NCBI RefSeq assembly: GCF_002335525.1
Contig: NZ_BDUF01000010.1
Location: forward strand, 1 to 60,365
Length of the DNA stretch: 60,365 nt
Direction: 5' to 3'
From: Effusibacillus lacus
GTDB taxonomy: Bacteria; Bacillota; Bacilli; Tumebacillales; Effusibacillaceae
Shown: positions 41,686-51,220 of the stretch, piece by piece
Numbering within the stretch: the stretch's first letter is position 1
How the letters are laid out: each line of letters starts with the position of its first letter
Program-made: the position numbers and the translations under genes
The notes under the pieces: model-generated
Databases searched by the model: none
Seen by the model: only the letters and a program-made list of their open reading frames with translations
What the model was told of the DNA's origin: nothing

Positions 41686-43062
41686 ATGCGTTCAACATTT
41701 CACGGTCTGGAAGCAATGAAACGGGCTCTTTATACGCAACAGACTGCATTGAATACGGTATCGCATAACGTTGCGAATGCGAATACAGAAGGATATTCCC
41801 GGCAGGTAGTGGACATGTCCGCTTTCCATCCGCTTCAATATCCTGCCATGTCCCGCGGGACGGAAGCGGGGCAGTTGGGCCAGGGTTCCTGGGTGGATTC
41901 GATTCGGCGGATGCGGGATCAATATTTGGACAGGCAGTATCGAAATGAAAGCTCATTGATGGGGCAATGGGAAGTAAAGAGGGAAAATCTCGATAAGATC
42001 GACGCTATCCTCAACGAACCCTCGGATACCAGTTTGTCAACCGTTATTAATGAGTTTTTTAAATCTTGGCATGATTTGAGTGAATCCCCTGATAGTGTGA
42101 GTGCCAAGAAAGTGGTCAGACAAACGGCGATTTCTTTGGTGGAAACTTTTCAACACGTTGCAGCCCGTTTGAATACTCTTGATAACGATATTAATTTGTC
42201 CATTACAAGCAAAGCCAGCGAAGTAAATTCACTTATTTCCGAAATCAATGATCTCAATGGGAAGATCAAAACGCTCGAGATGCTGGGGGATAACGCAAAT
42301 GATCTTCGCGACCAAAGAGACCTTCTAGTAGATAAAATTGCCGAGATGATTGATGTGTCCGTAACTGATGGTCCGGACGGATACACCTTAAAAACTACAG
42401 CTCCCGCACCTAACACGGTAACATTGCTTGATAGTACCACCGGAACGATGAGTCCGCTGGATCCATCCACAATTTCGGTAGCGACATTTAGTATTGGGGG
42501 AACTCAGGTAACCAGTGGGGAACTCAGGGGAATGCTTGAGTCAAAAAAGTCAATTGGGGATTATTTGACCCAACTGGACACATTGGCAAACGGAATTATC
42601 AATTCTGTAAACGGTGTCCATCCTTCGTTCTTTATTGGCACCGGGGCGGCTACTATGGATTTGGATCCCACAATCAAAGCGAGCGAAACCAATATTCAAA
42701 GCGGTACATCAGGGAATGCTGGGGACAATTCAATCGCACTGCAAGTTGCAGGGCTTATTAACTCCAAGATATTTGACAGTAACTCTGACGGTACAGTGGA
42801 TACTACCTTCGAAGACTTCTTTCAATCCATGATCAGCCAACTAGGTGTGGAACAAAGGCATGCTGAATACATGGAACAGAATCAGGGAGCGATCGTAACC
42901 CAGATTTCCAACCAGCGTCATTCTATCAGTGATGTTTCGATTGACGAAGAAATGGCTAACATGATTAAATTCCAACATGCTTATAATGCGGCTGCCCGCG
43001 TAATAACGACGATAGATTCGATTCTTGACCGGATTATTAACGGAATGGGATTAACTCGTTAG
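41686..43062 (+). CDS. flgK: Flagellar hook-associated protein 1
   Basis: First junction protein between hook and filament. N-terminal TFHGLEAMKRALYTQQTALN followed by TVSHNVANANTEGYSRQ, a helical core (LRDQRDLLVDKIAEM) and C-terminal SIDEEMANMIKFQHAYNAAA are all diagnostic. At 458 residues it is on the short side, with a small variable domain. GGAGG lies upstream. Confidence 0.96.
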   Translation: MRSTFHGLEAMKRALYTQQTALNTVSHNVANANTEGYSRQVVDMSAFHPLQYPAMSRGTEAGQLGQGSWVDSIRRMRDQYLDRQYRNESSLMGQWEVKRENLDKIDAILNEPSDTSLSTVINEFFKSWHDLSESPDSVSAKKVVRQTAISLVETFQHVAARLNTLDNDINLSITSKASEVNSLISEINDLNGKIKTLEMLGDNANDLRDQRDLLVDKIAEMIDVSVTDGPDGYTLKTTAPAPNTVTLLDSTTGTMSPLDPSTISVATFSIGGTQVTSGELRGMLESKKSIGDYLTQLDTLANGIINSVNGVHPSFFIGTGAATMDLDPTIKASETNIQSGTSGNAGDNSIALQVAGLINSKIFDSNSDGTVDTTFEDFFQSMISQLGVEQRHAEYMEQNQGAIVTQISNQRHSISDVSIDEEMANMIKFQHAYNAAARVITTIDSILDRIINGMGLTR

Positions 43063-43082
43063 TAAGGGAGGTTTGTTTATAA

Positions 43083-43994
43083 ATGCGTGTAACCCAGTCG
43101 ATGCTAAACAACCAATTGTTGCGTAACTTGCGTAACACCAATGTCAGGCTTGAAAAATATCAAGAAATGCTCTCCGGAAACAAACGTATTAACAAGCCTT
43201 CCGATGACCCGGTTGGAGTTGGAGCAGTGATGCGTTACAAAGCACAGTTGGAAAGAAACGATCAATATCTGAGAAATCTGGATTCTATTCAAGGGTATCT
43301 CGAAGTAGCTGATACGACCATCTCTCAAATTAATGACATTTTTCATCGTGTACGAGAATTGGCGGTTCAAGGTGCTTCTGATACAACTCCCAAAGACGCT
43401 CGTGAGAAGATTGCGAAAGAAGTTGACCAGTTGCTTGATGAGCTAGTTCAACTTGGAAATGTAAAGTTTAATGGGAAACATATTTTTAACGGGTATAAAA
43501 CGGATACCCCTCCATATTCGACAACCAGCCCTTGGGCTGATGCTGTTGACACCAATAAACTGAAACTTTTTGTTTCTGATGGAGTCACTTTTGAGTATAG
43601 TATCAACGGTCAGGATGTGTTTGGAACGGCAAATCCAACTTCATCTCCGGATTCGAACAATGCATTCGAAATATTGGATGATCTAAGAAACAAACTTCGT
43701 GCTACACCTGAAGATTCTGCAGGTATCAGTTCTTTAATTGATACGATTGATTCGAGAATGACTCAAATTCAGAATGCGTGGGCAGAAGTTGGGGCGAGAG
43801 CGAACCGGGTTGAACTTCTTCAGAATCGATTAAAGGACGCTGAGTACGATATAACCTATCTGCGCTCTAAAGTGGAAGATGCAGATATGGCAGAAACCAT
43901 CACAAATTTAAAGATGGTTGAGAACGTTCATAGAGCGGCTTTGGGGGCGGGAGCCAGAATTCTTCAGCCTTCCTTGGTTGATTTCCTAAGATAA
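43083..43994 (+). CDS. flgL: Flagellar hook-associated protein 3
   Basis: Second junction protein. The flagellin-like N-terminus MRVTQSMLNNQLLRNLRNTN and KRINKPSDDPVGVGAVMRY, plus the C-terminus LRSKVEDADMAETITNLKM, identify it. It is 303 residues and follows flgK by 20 bp with AGGGAGG. Confidence 0.95.
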   Translation: MRVTQSMLNNQLLRNLRNTNVRLEKYQEMLSGNKRINKPSDDPVGVGAVMRYKAQLERNDQYLRNLDSIQGYLEVADTTISQINDIFHRVRELAVQGASDTTPKDAREKIAKEVDQLLDELVQLGNVKFNGKHIFNGYKTDTPPYSTTSPWADAVDTNKLKLFVSDGVTFEYSINGQDVFGTANPTSSPDSNNAFEILDDLRNKLRATPEDSAGISSLIDTIDSRMTQIQNAWAEVGARANRVELLQNRLKDAEYDITYLRSKVEDADMAETITNLKMVENVHRAALGAGARILQPSLVDFLR

Positions 43995-44042
43995 TAAGTA
44001 AACTGTAATCTTAGAGAGTTTTGATTATTTGGATGTGGTGAT

Positions 44043-44627
44043 ATGAAAATCGGACATGTACTCATACAGCAGACTTTTGCGCAGACTGGAATCCGAAATA
44101 CCCCTGCCATATTGAATGTTGACTCTGAGCATGCCGATCTTAATCTTAATCAAAAACCTGCCCGGTTACGTATTCAGCAAATTGATGCCGAATTAACGGT
44201 TGATTCTTCAGGATTGCGTAGAGCGTTTCAAATGCATTCTCCTGTTTCGTTTGCGAAAGAACTTGGAAGTGAAGGTTTGCAGGCTGGTATAGTAGCCATT
44301 GGAAAGATTAGTGCCGCAGGTGATGACATGGCACGAATCGAGTTGGGGCGTGATCCTAAAAAGGTGTTTGCTGATCTAGTTAAACGAGAATCGATATGGG
44401 AAGACCCTGCTATTAAAGTGGTGGATCCTACGATCAATAATGGAATTCATATTGAAATTTCTCCCGGAAGTGTCAAGGTTGATTATCTTCCGGGAGAAAT
44501 CTCTTTGGAAGCAATCCCCCATAAACCTGCTCTTTCCTTTCAAAGGGGAGAAATTAAAGTTTATTTGCAACAGAATTACAGTGTGGATATTGACTCTAGC
44601 TTACGACCTATCGACTTCAAAATTTGA
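44043..44627 (+). CDS. DUF6470 (YviE-like) protein
   Basis: A 194-residue protein of the YviE/DUF6470 type, conserved between flgL and fliW in Bacilli and of unknown role. Recognisable parts are RLRIQQIDAELTVDSSG and KVDYLPGEISLEAIPHKPAL. Its ATG has a GTGGTGAT stretch upstream, a modest ribosome site. The stop overlaps the fliW region. Confidence 0.82.
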   Translation: MKIGHVLIQQTFAQTGIRNTPAILNVDSEHADLNLNQKPARLRIQQIDAELTVDSSGLRRAFQMHSPVSFAKELGSEGLQAGIVAIGKISAAGDDMARIELGRDPKKVFADLVKRESIWEDPAIKVVDPTINNGIHIEISPGSVKVDYLPGEISLEAIPHKPALSFQRGEIKVYLQQNYSVDIDSSLRPIDFKI

Positions 44628-44641
44628 AAAAGGTGAGTTAC

Positions 44642-45097
44642 TTGAGGATTACGACCAAGTTTTTTGGAGAAATCGACATCTCGGAGAAATGTCTGATTCA
44701 CTTTGACAAAGGACTGCCCGGCTTTCCGGAGGAGAAGCAATTTGTGTTGCTATCTCACGGAGAGGGAAGTCCTTTCGTTATCTTGCAATCTACTGGCAAT
44801 CTGGAGGTTGCTTTTATTCTGATTAGTCCCTTTACGGTCATGCCACACTATGAGATTCAAATTACAGATTCTGTAAAGCAGGAACTGAAAATTCAAGAAA
44901 CAGAGGATGTTCAAGTTTGGTCGATTGTCGTGTTGCGGGAACCCATAAGTGAAAGTACAGTGAATCTTAAAGCGCCAGTAATCCTGAATACAAAAATGAA
45001 TAAAGCGCAACAGGTTATTTTGGAAAAAGGGGACTATTCCACACGTCATCCACTGGTTATTCTGCAGTCGAATGCTGAACAAGGGGCGGGTGAATGA
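44642..45097 (+). CDS. fliW: FliW, flagellar assembly factor and CsrA antagonist
   Basis: Binds both flagellin and CsrA: when flagellin is exported FliW is freed, binds CsrA and relieves repression of flagellin translation. The 151-residue protein has [34 protein letters not shown] and [10 protein letters not shown]-type sequence ([13 protein letters not shown]). I choose TTG 44642 with AAGGTGAG upstream rather than TTG 44624. csrA follows two bases later. Confidence 0.93.
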   Translation: MRITTKFFGEIDISEKCLIHFDKGLPGFPEEKQFVLLSHGEGSPFVILQSTGNLEVAFILISPFTVMPHYEIQITDSVKQELKIQETEDVQVWSIVVLREPISESTVNLKAPVILNTKMNKAQQVILEKGDYSTRHPLVILQSNAEQGAGE

Positions 45098-45098
45098 G

Positions 45099-45350
45099 AT
45101 GCTGGTCTTTACCCGTAAACCGAACGAGTCTGTAATTATAGGTGATGAAATCGAGGTAACGATCTTGGGAGTCAATAAAGATCAGGTCCGGATCGGAATT
45201 AACGCTCCCAAGCATGTTCAGATTCACCGCAAAGAAATTTTCCTGGCCATTCAGCAGGAAAATCAGGAAGCGGTTCAAAGTCAAGCAGGACTTGATCTGC
45301 TTGAAGGGCTCTCACAAATACTTTTGCAGACAAAAAACAACGAAAAATAA
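45099..45350 (+). CDS. csrA: CsrA, translational regulator
   Basis: RNA-binding dimer that blocks translation of flagellin m[42 protein letters not shown] and the C-terminal helix are typical; at 83 residues it has a slightly long tail. ATG 45099 follows GGGGCGGGTGA inside the end of fliW. Its likely target, the flagellin leader with GGA sites, begins 120 bp downstream. Confidence 0.95.
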   Translation: MLVFTRKPNESVIIGDEIEVTILGVNKDQVRIGINAPKHVQIHRKEIFLAIQQENQEAVQSQAGLDLLEGLSQILLQTKNNEK

Positions 45351-45433
45351 AGTATTTTATAGGATAGTACAATCTATTTTTGGATAACCGTAGTATAAAC
45401 CAAAATTTGACTGTATTCGTCCGTATCTGAAAA

Positions 45434-45460
45434 TAAATAAAACAATTTTTTTGTCGATAA
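45434..45460 (+). promoter_or_regulatory. Sigma-D (sigma-28) promoter of flagellin
   Basis: TAAA at 45434-45437, exactly 15 bp, then GTCGATAA at 45453-45460: one mismatch from the TAAA-N15-GCCGATAA consensus. Confidence 0.8.
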
Positions 45461-45482
45461 GAATATTGTCGAAAGAAAATCA

Positions 45483-45549
45483 AACCGGGCCCGGTTGGTT
45501 CTCTTCAAATTAATTAGCATGGATGCTAAATACAATTCAGGGAGGAAAC
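45483..45549 (+). promoter_or_regulatory. Flagellin leader with CsrA-type binding sites
   Basis: The leader holds a palindrome (AACCGGGCCCGGTT, 45483-45496), then a hairpin TTAGCA-TGGA-TGCTAA (45514-45529) that shows GGA in its loop, then a second GGA inside the ribosome site (GGAGGAAA at 45541). This two-site layout is the one CsrA uses on hag mRNA in Bacillus subtilis. Confidence 0.7.
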
Positions 45550-45554
45550 AAAAC

Positions 45555-46403
45555 ATGATTATCAACCACAACCTGAGTGCATTAAATGCACACCGTCAAT
45601 TGTCCAACACCAACACTGCTGGTCAAAAGGCTCTTGAGAAACTGTCTTCCGGTCTTCGGATCAACCGCGCTGGTGACGACGCTGCGGGTCTTGCCATTTC
45701 CGAGAAAATGCGTGGGCAGATCAAAGGTCTGAACCAAGCTAGCCGTAACGCGCAAGATGCTATTTCTTTGGTTCAAACTGCTGAAGGTGCTTTGAACGAA
45801 ACTCACTCTATTCTTCAGCGTATCCGTGAGCTGACTGTTCAAGCTTCCAGTGACACCAACACCACTTCTGACAGGCAGCAGATCGCAAAGGAAGTTCGTG
45901 CACTGGCTTCTGAAATTACTCGGATTGCAAAAACCACCGAGTTTAACACCAAGAAATTGTTGGATGGCTCTCGTAATCTGGCTTCGAAAGCTCTTGATTT
46001 CCAGATCGGTGCAAACAGTGGCCAAACCATCTCTTTGCAAATCGCAACTATGACTGCTTCTGCTCTTGGTTCCAGTGTGAAGGTTTCGGGCCTGGCTGCC
46101 ATTATTTCTGCTAAATCTGCTGGTTCTATTACCACTTTGTTGAGTGACATTGACAAGGCTCTTGAGCAAGTTTCCAGCCAGCGTTCCAGCCTCGGTGCTG
46201 TTCAGAACCGTCTCGAGCACACTATCGCAAACTTGGATACTGCCGCTGAGAACCTGCAAGCCGCAGAAAGCCGTATCCGTGACGTAGATATGGCAAAAGA
46301 AATGATGGAGTTCACCCGCACCAACATTCTTGCTCAAGCGGGTACTGCAATGTTGGCTCAAGCAAATGCGAAGCCGCAGGGCGTTCTCCAATTGCTCGGC
46401 TAA
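45555..46403 (+). CDS. hag: Flagellin, short form
   Basis: The filament subunit. N-terminal [57 protein letters not shown] and C-terminal [19 protein letters not shown] plus [16 protein letters not shown] give D0/D1 domains. With 282 residues it has only a short Ser/Thr-rich middle and no outer D2/D3 domain. Start is ATG 45555 with GGAGG; upstream frame is leader. Codon use looks optimised for high expression. The glycosylation island downstream suggests the Ser/Thr of the middle segment carry pseudaminic acid. Confidence 0.97.
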   Translation: MIINHNLSALNAHRQLSNTNTAGQKALEKLSSGLRINRAGDDAAGLAISEKMRGQIKGLNQASRNAQDAISLVQTAEGALNETHSILQRIRELTVQASSDTNTTSDRQQIAKEVRALASEITRIAKTTEFNTKKLLDGSRNLASKALDFQIGANSGQTISLQIATMTASALGSSVKVSGLAAIISAKSAGSITTLLSDIDKALEQVSSQRSSLGAVQNRLEHTIANLDTAAENLQAAESRIRDVDMAKEMMEFTRTNILAQAGTAMLAQANAKPQGVLQLLG

Positions 46404-46431
46404 TAGTTTGGCTAAAAGCCTTTGGGAAAAG

Positions 46432-46464
46432 AGAACCGGCCGTCGTACTCCTGCGGTCGGTTCT
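46432..46464 (+). terminator. Hairpin after flagellin
   Basis: AGAACCGGCCG pairs with CGGTCGGTTCT (one mismatch region) around TCGTACTCCTG. There is no long T tract, so it may attenuate or stabilise rather than fully terminate. Confidence 0.5.
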
Positions 46465-46496
46465 TCCATATCAACCATTATTAGGAGGGGCTTAAC

Positions 46497-46844
46497 ATGA
46501 AAATCGATCCCATAAACCGAGCTTATGCCGGGATGCCCCGTGAACATTCTGCTATCGAAGGAAACTTGCAATTTGACAAAGCGGAATGGAGACCTGAAGG
46601 AGAACGCGAAACAAAAGTTATCGAAGCCAATTTAAACGAACAATTGGACAGAGCGAATAATGTATTGGATTCTTTGGGGCAGATGCTGCATTTCAAATAT
46701 CACAAGGAAAGTGAAAGGTTCTTTGTACAGATTGTAGAGGCTGGAACCAACAAAGTAATTAAAACTATGCCGCCGGAAGAGTTTTTCGATTTGATTGGCC
46801 GCATTCGAGAAGCTGTTGGATTAATCGTTGATGAAAGAAAATAG
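46497..46844 (+). CDS. flaG: FlaG family protein
   Basis: A 115-residue protein; FlaG affects filament length and is usually paired with fliD. The conserved C-terminal part is LGQMLHFKYHKESERFFVQI followed by VEAGTNKVIKTMPPEEFFDL. AGGAGGGG lies upstream, and fliD follows by 11 bp. Confidence 0.92.
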   Translation: MKIDPINRAYAGMPREHSAIEGNLQFDKAEWRPEGERETKVIEANLNEQLDRANNVLDSLGQMLHFKYHKESERFFVQIVEAGTNKVIKTMPPEEFFDLIGRIREAVGLIVDERK

Positions 46845-46855
46845 GAGGTGAAAGA

Positions 46856-48238
46856 ATGTCGAACGGTATAAGTTTTACAGGCCTTAGTTCAGGATTGGAC
46901 TGGAATAGCCTAGTTAACCAATTGATGGAAATAGAAAGGTTACCTCTGCAGCGGATGGAAACACAAAGATCCAATTACAGCAGTGAGAAATCCATCTGGC
47001 AGCAAATCAATACAAAGCTGAGCGCTTTTGATACAGCTTTGGCAGATCTGAAACTGGATGCTACATTCAACTCCAAGAAAGTGATCAGCAGCAAAGAAGA
47101 AATAGTGAAGGGGACAGCCGACTCCACGGCGGTAAACGGGAAATACACTGTTGAAGTTGTATCCATGGCTAAGGTTGATAGGTATGTCAGCGATACTACA
47201 TTTACAACTCTAGGCAGTTCTGGGAATCTCACTATAAATGTCGGAGCAGAATCACTTTCGATCTCCTTAGCTGCTGGAGATGATGCGAACGCTGTAGCAA
47301 CAAAGATTAATCAAGCAGTATCCAACAAGAAAATCTCAGATACTACTTTTAAAGGGGTTACAGCTACTGTTGTTGGCGGCCGCCTGATGATCGAAGGGGT
47401 TAATACCGGAGCTGCAAACACCTTGAGTTTTACTGATGATCAGGGAGGAGTCTTGGTCGGAGATCTTGGATTTTACGATTCGGCTGCCAATCGACTTCAA
47501 ACTGCTGCAGATTCTCACATTAAAGTTAACGGTCTTGACGTTTACTCGGATTCAAACGAGGTAAAAAATGCTCTCTCGGGTGTCACACTTACGTTAGTAA
47601 AGCAAAGTCTGGGGGAGACAGCCACCATCGAAGTGAAAAACGACGTGGAGAAAACTACTGCAGCTGTTCAAAAGATCATTGACACGTACAATGATCTGAT
47701 TAACTACATTAATGATCAAACCAAATTGGATAAAGATTCAAAAACAGGTGGTACGCTTAAAGGGGATACATCTGCCAAACGATTAATGGACCGACTTCGT
47801 TTCGATCTCCACAATTCGGTTGCTAAAGTGGGAGCTTATACGGACCTGAGTCAAATTGGTATTAAATCATCAGATAAGACAGGAGTTCTTACTTTAGATA
47901 CCAGCAAACTCACAGCAGCCATTGAGAAAAATCCCACTGATGTGAAGGTGCTGTTCTTCTCTGGAGACACAACGAAACCTGGAGTGGGTGACAAGTTAGA
48001 CAAATTCATTGATAGCTACGTCAAGGCGGAAAGTGGGGTTTTCGCCCAGAAAGACAAAAATTACGACTCGATCATCAAGGATTTGGACAAGCAAATCGAA
48101 TCTTTTGAAGCTCGGATGGAGTTAAGGGAAAAAAACTTAAGGGCACAATATTTGGCGATGGAAACGGCTCTTGCCCAATTGAACAGCCAGGGAAATTGGT
48201 TGGCCGGGCAGCTGGCGGGTCTAACTGCGCAAAAATAG
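46856..48238 (+). CDS. fliD: Flagellar filament cap protein
   Basis: Pentameric cap under which flagellin monomers fold. N-terminus ISFTGLSSGLDWNSLVNQLM, central D2/D3 region, and the C-terminal coiled coil (QIESFEARMELREKNLRAQY then LAMETALAQLNSQGNWL) are diagnostic. It has 460 residues and AGGAGGTG upstream. fliS normally follows directly; here a glycosyltransferase gene is inserted between. Confidence 0.95.
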   Translation: MSNGISFTGLSSGLDWNSLVNQLMEIERLPLQRMETQRSNYSSEKSIWQQINTKLSAFDTALADLKLDATFNSKKVISSKEEIVKGTADSTAVNGKYTVEVVSMAKVDRYVSDTTFTTLGSSGNLTINVGAESLSISLAAGDDANAVATKINQAVSNKKISDTTFKGVTATVVGGRLMIEGVNTGAANTLSFTDDQGGVLVGDLGFYDSAANRLQTAADSHIKVNGLDVYSDSNEVKNALSGVTLTLVKQSLGETATIEVKNDVEKTTAAVQKIIDTYNDLINYINDQTKLDKDSKTGGTLKGDTSAKRLMDRLRFDLHNSVAKVGAYTDLSQIGIKSSDKTGVLTLDTSKLTAAIEKNPTDVKVLFFSGDTTKPGVGDKLDKFIDSYVKAESGVFAQKDKNYDSIIKDLDKQIESFEARMELREKNLRAQYLAMETALAQLNSQGNWLAGQLAGLTAQK

Positions 48239-48258
48239 GTTAAACAGGGGGGTACACC

Positions 48259-50109
48259 TTGTTCTTTCAGAGCAATCAGGAACTGTTAAAGCAACGGTTT
48301 CATGTTGAGATCGAGCCTGTAAATTCGACAAAATACGAAACGATTATCGCAAAAAATGGGGACCCGACAATGGTAGTGATCGAAAATTCTAAGAAATATG
48401 CGATTCACAGCAAATTTGATCCCCGGAAAGAAGCAAACCGATGGACGCAAAGTATACAAGGTACCCCCGGTACAACCTATTTTGTTTATGGCTTTGGTTT
48501 GGGATATCATATTGAGAATCTATTAGACAATTGCGAGGAAGACGATACTGTTGTAGTTATCGAACCTTCCAAAGAACTGCTGTCCTTCAGCTTAAACGCA
48601 AGAGACTATACTGATCTAATTATGGATGGCAGATTTGTACTATATATTGAACCATCTGAAGATGATTTGGATTTCTTATATTCAAATCATATCAATTATG
48701 TTGATTTAGACTCTTTAAAATTTCAGCATTTATCTCCATATGAACAACTTTTTCCTTCTCATTACGAACTTACAACCGAAAAGTTCTTTAAAAAAATAAG
48801 TGAAAAGAAAGTAGACCTCAATACGGTTTTTTACTTTGCTGAGAAGTGGCAAAAAAACTATGTGCGTAATCTTTCCTCTATAGTAAATTCTTCACCTTTT
48901 TCTGTGCTGCAGGAAACGAATTCATTCGAAAACCGACCGATTGTAATTGTTTCGGCAGGTCCTTCCCTTGATAAAAACATTCAACTATTGCGAGAAATAG
49001 ATGACAAAGCGTTAATTATATGTGCAGGTTCAACAATTCGTTCTTTCGCAAAACACGACATCCTTCCCCATATTGTAGTCACAATTGATGGCGGAGAGGT
49101 CAATGCCCAACATTTCAGATCTTTGTCGATAAAAGACTACCATTTGTTTTTTTCAGGATCCTGTCATCCTGAAATTCCAACTAATCACAAAGGACCTGCA
49201 TGGTATTTTCAGAATTGGGAAAAACACTTTGATGATTGGATAAATGATGAAGTACTACAAATGAATCCCGGTTTTTTACGCTCCGGACCATCTGTTGCAA
49301 ACTTTTGCTTTGATTTGGCAGTGAAATTAAAAGGAAACCCCATCTGCTTTATTGGTCAGGATTTGGCTTATACAAACAACAGGACCCATGCTTCGGGAAG
49401 TTTGTTTGAGAACACTCAAGTCTCGGAAAACAAACACAGTCTGTCTATACCCGGATATCATAGGGACACAGTTTTGACAGATGTTTCTATGTATTCCATG
49501 TTGAAATATTTTGAGAACTATATATATGTTTTAAGACGACAAGGATATGAAGATCCTGTAGTGATAAACGCAACTGAAGGCGGGGCTAAAATCAAAGGGA
49601 CAGAACAAATGTCTTTCAGACAGTTTATCGATAAATATTGTAAAGATTCTTTTGATCCCAGAAAGAAATTGGATATACTCCATAAAAACAACCGATTTGA
49701 CAGAAACATCAGCGAGAGATTGATAAATTTACTGGAAAAGTATGTAATTGAAGTGGAACAAATCAAGACTTTAGCTGGTAAAGGGAAGAAGATTTCTGAG
49801 AAACTGGTTTCTTGCTACCGATTGCAAAAAAACAACGACATAGCCAACCTCATTGAAAAACTGGACCAAATTGACGCTTCGATCAAGGAATTGGAAGGAA
49901 GGCACGTATTCCTTTCGATTATGATGCAAGTTGGTATTTTTAAAGTATTGAAAGGCTTTAAACCAGTTCCGAATGAGACAGAAAGAGAAAAGGGGATTCG
50001 AATTGGCAATCAGTCTATGACTTTGTACAACTCATTGCAACATACGGCAAAGGAAATGATTCCAGTTATTAACGAAGTTATAGAAGATCTGAAAGGCAGT
50101 GAGATATAA
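48259..50109 (+). CDS. MAF (DUF115) motility-associated glycosyltransferase
   Basis: Motility-associated factors transfer nonulosonic acids such as pseudaminic acid from their CMP form onto flagellin. This 616-residue protein carries a MAF N-terminal region (FVYGFGLGYHIENLL, VVIEPSKELL) and the MptE-like DUF115 core (RPIVIVSAGPSLDKNIQLL, HIVVTIDGG, CFIGQDLAYTNNRTHASG, INATEGGAKIKGTEQM), then a helical C-terminus. Start is TTG after GGGGGG. It is markedly AT-richer than the flagellar genes before it and sits between fliD and fliS, which suggests insertion. Confidence 0.9.
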   Translation: MFFQSNQELLKQRFHVEIEPVNSTKYETIIAKNGDPTMVVIENSKKYAIHSKFDPRKEANRWTQSIQGTPGTTYFVYGFGLGYHIENLLDNCEEDDTVVVIEPSKELLSFSLNARDYTDLIMDGRFVLYIEPSEDDLDFLYSNHINYVDLDSLKFQHLSPYEQLFPSHYELTTEKFFKKISEKKVDLNTVFYFAEKWQKNYVRNLSSIVNSSPFSVLQETNSFENRPIVIVSAGPSLDKNIQLLREIDDKALIICAGSTIRSFAKHDILPHIVVTIDGGEVNAQHFRSLSIKDYHLFFSGSCHPEIPTNHKGPAWYFQNWEKHFDDWINDEVLQMNPGFLRSGPSVANFCFDLAVKLKGNPICFIGQDLAYTNNRTHASGSLFENTQVSENKHSLSIPGYHRDTVLTDVSMYSMLKYFENYIYVLRRQGYEDPVVINATEGGAKIKGTEQMSFRQFIDKYCKDSFDPRKKLDILHKNNRFDRNISERLINLLEKYVIEVEQIKTLAGKGKKISEKLVSCYRLQKNNDIANLIEKLDQIDASIKELEGRHVFLSIMMQVGIFKVLKGFKPVPNETEREKGIRIGNQSMTLYNSLQHTAKEMIPVINEVIEDLKGSEI

Positions 50110-50110
50110 A

Positions 50111-50488
50111 ATGAGTATGGCAAATCCCTATCAGCAATATAAAAGAGTACAGATTGAAACAGCAAGACCCCAAGAACTGATTTTAATGCTGTATGATGAA
50201 GCAATCAAACAATTGAAATTGGTAATGGAGTCTATAGACCAAAAGAAGATGGAAGCTACAAATAACAGTTTTAAGAAAGTACAGGATATTCTGGAGGAAT
50301 TATTGGCAAGCATTAATCCGGAGGCAGGTGAAATCGCAGTACAGCTTCAATCACTTTATAATTTCATGATTCGTCATGCCGCACAGGCAAACATTGAGAA
50401 AAGCAAAAGGAAAGCACAGGACGTTCTTGATTTGTTCATTAGCTTGAGAACCACTTGGGCTCAAGCGATGAAAGAGGCGAATGCCTGA
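50111..50488 (+). CDS. fliS: FliS, flagellin export chaperone
   Basis: Binds the C-terminus of flagellin and prevents early polymerisation. The helical protein of 125 residues has YQQYKRVQIETARPQELILM, LYDEAIKQL and LSLRTTWAQA-like end (FISLRTTWAQAMKEAN). I choose ATG 50111, directly after the MAF stop; ATG 50117 is equally possible. The ribosome site is weak (AAAGGCAGTGAG). Translational coupling to the MAF gene is likely. Confidence 0.93.
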   Translation: MSMANPYQQYKRVQIETARPQELILMLYDEAIKQLKLVMESIDQKKMEATNNSFKKVQDILEELLASINPEAGEIAVQLQSLYNFMIRHAAQANIEKSKRKAQDVLDLFISLRTTWAQAMKEANA

Positions 50489-50850
50489 TGTCAATAAATG
50501 AAAAGTTGAATTTGATGCTTTCTGAAATGGAAACATGTTATAAACAAATCTTGCTTCTACTAGAACAACAAGACACTCATGTGGAAATCAATAAACTCTT
50601 GGAACAGATTACTCTACTGCAAAGTGAAGTCACAGTCAGCATGGCTCAATCAAACATTGAGCAAAAGGAACACTTTGAACTAAGGTTCAAACATTTGTCT
50701 GAACTTCAGACGTCCGTACGAACTGCTGTCCTCGGGATGAAAGAAAAGCTTAAATCTGAAATTGAAAAACTGGCTATTATCAAACAAAATAAAAATCCCT
50801 ATAACCAAAATTCTTACGCAAATCCCATCTTTTTCGATAATCAGACCTAA
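50488..50850 (+). CDS. FliT-like flagellar chaperone candidate
   Basis: A 120-residue helical protein starting at an ATG that overlaps the fliS stop (TGATG). Its position after fliS, its size and its coiled-coil composition (MLSEMETCYKQILLLLEQQD) match FliT, the chaperone of FliD, but sequence marks are weak. The tail is Asn-rich and probably disordered. Confidence 0.6.
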   Translation: MSINEKLNLMLSEMETCYKQILLLLEQQDTHVEINKLLEQITLLQSEVTVSMAQSNIEQKEHFELRFKHLSELQTSVRTAVLGMKEKLKSEIEKLAIIKQNKNPYNQNSYANPIFFDNQT

Positions 50851-50863
50851 TGGGGGGATAAAC

Positions 50864-51217
50864 ATGAACAAGTTGGTTGAAGAGACATTACAGTCATGCC
50901 AAGAGTACATCCCTAGACTTATCGAGGCCCATGAACAGTTGGCAACGTATTTTCAGGGGAACGAAGAAGCTAAAGGCCTGGATTTGTTTCAATTATATAT
51001 AGAAGGAATCGATTGGCTTCAACAGTCCGTACGGGGAATTCAAAATCTTGATCATTCCAAAATACCCGGAATTCAGGTCGATGAAGTAAATCCGAAGCTG
51101 ATAGAAATTGAAGAAGCACTGCAAAACCGGGATTACGTATTGATGGGGGATTTATTAGATTATGAAATTACTCCCATCCTTGAGCAATGGCTGAAGAAGG
51201 TAGAGGAGGCCCTGTAA
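50864..51217 (+). CDS. Hypothetical helical protein between the MAF genes
   Basis: A 117-residue acidic, all-helical protein (SCQEYIPRLIEAHEQLATYF, LEQWLKKVEEAL) with a strong GGGGGG ribosome site, three bases ahead of the second MAF gene. I do not recognise the family. Operon position suggests a partner of the second MAF enzyme or of flagellin export. Confidence 0.65.
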   Translation: MNKLVEETLQSCQEYIPRLIEAHEQLATYFQGNEEAKGLDLFQLYIEGIDWLQQSVRGIQNLDHSKIPGIQVDEVNPKLIEIEEALQNRDYVLMGDLLDYEITPILEQWLKKVEEAL

Positions 51218-51220
51218 CAG

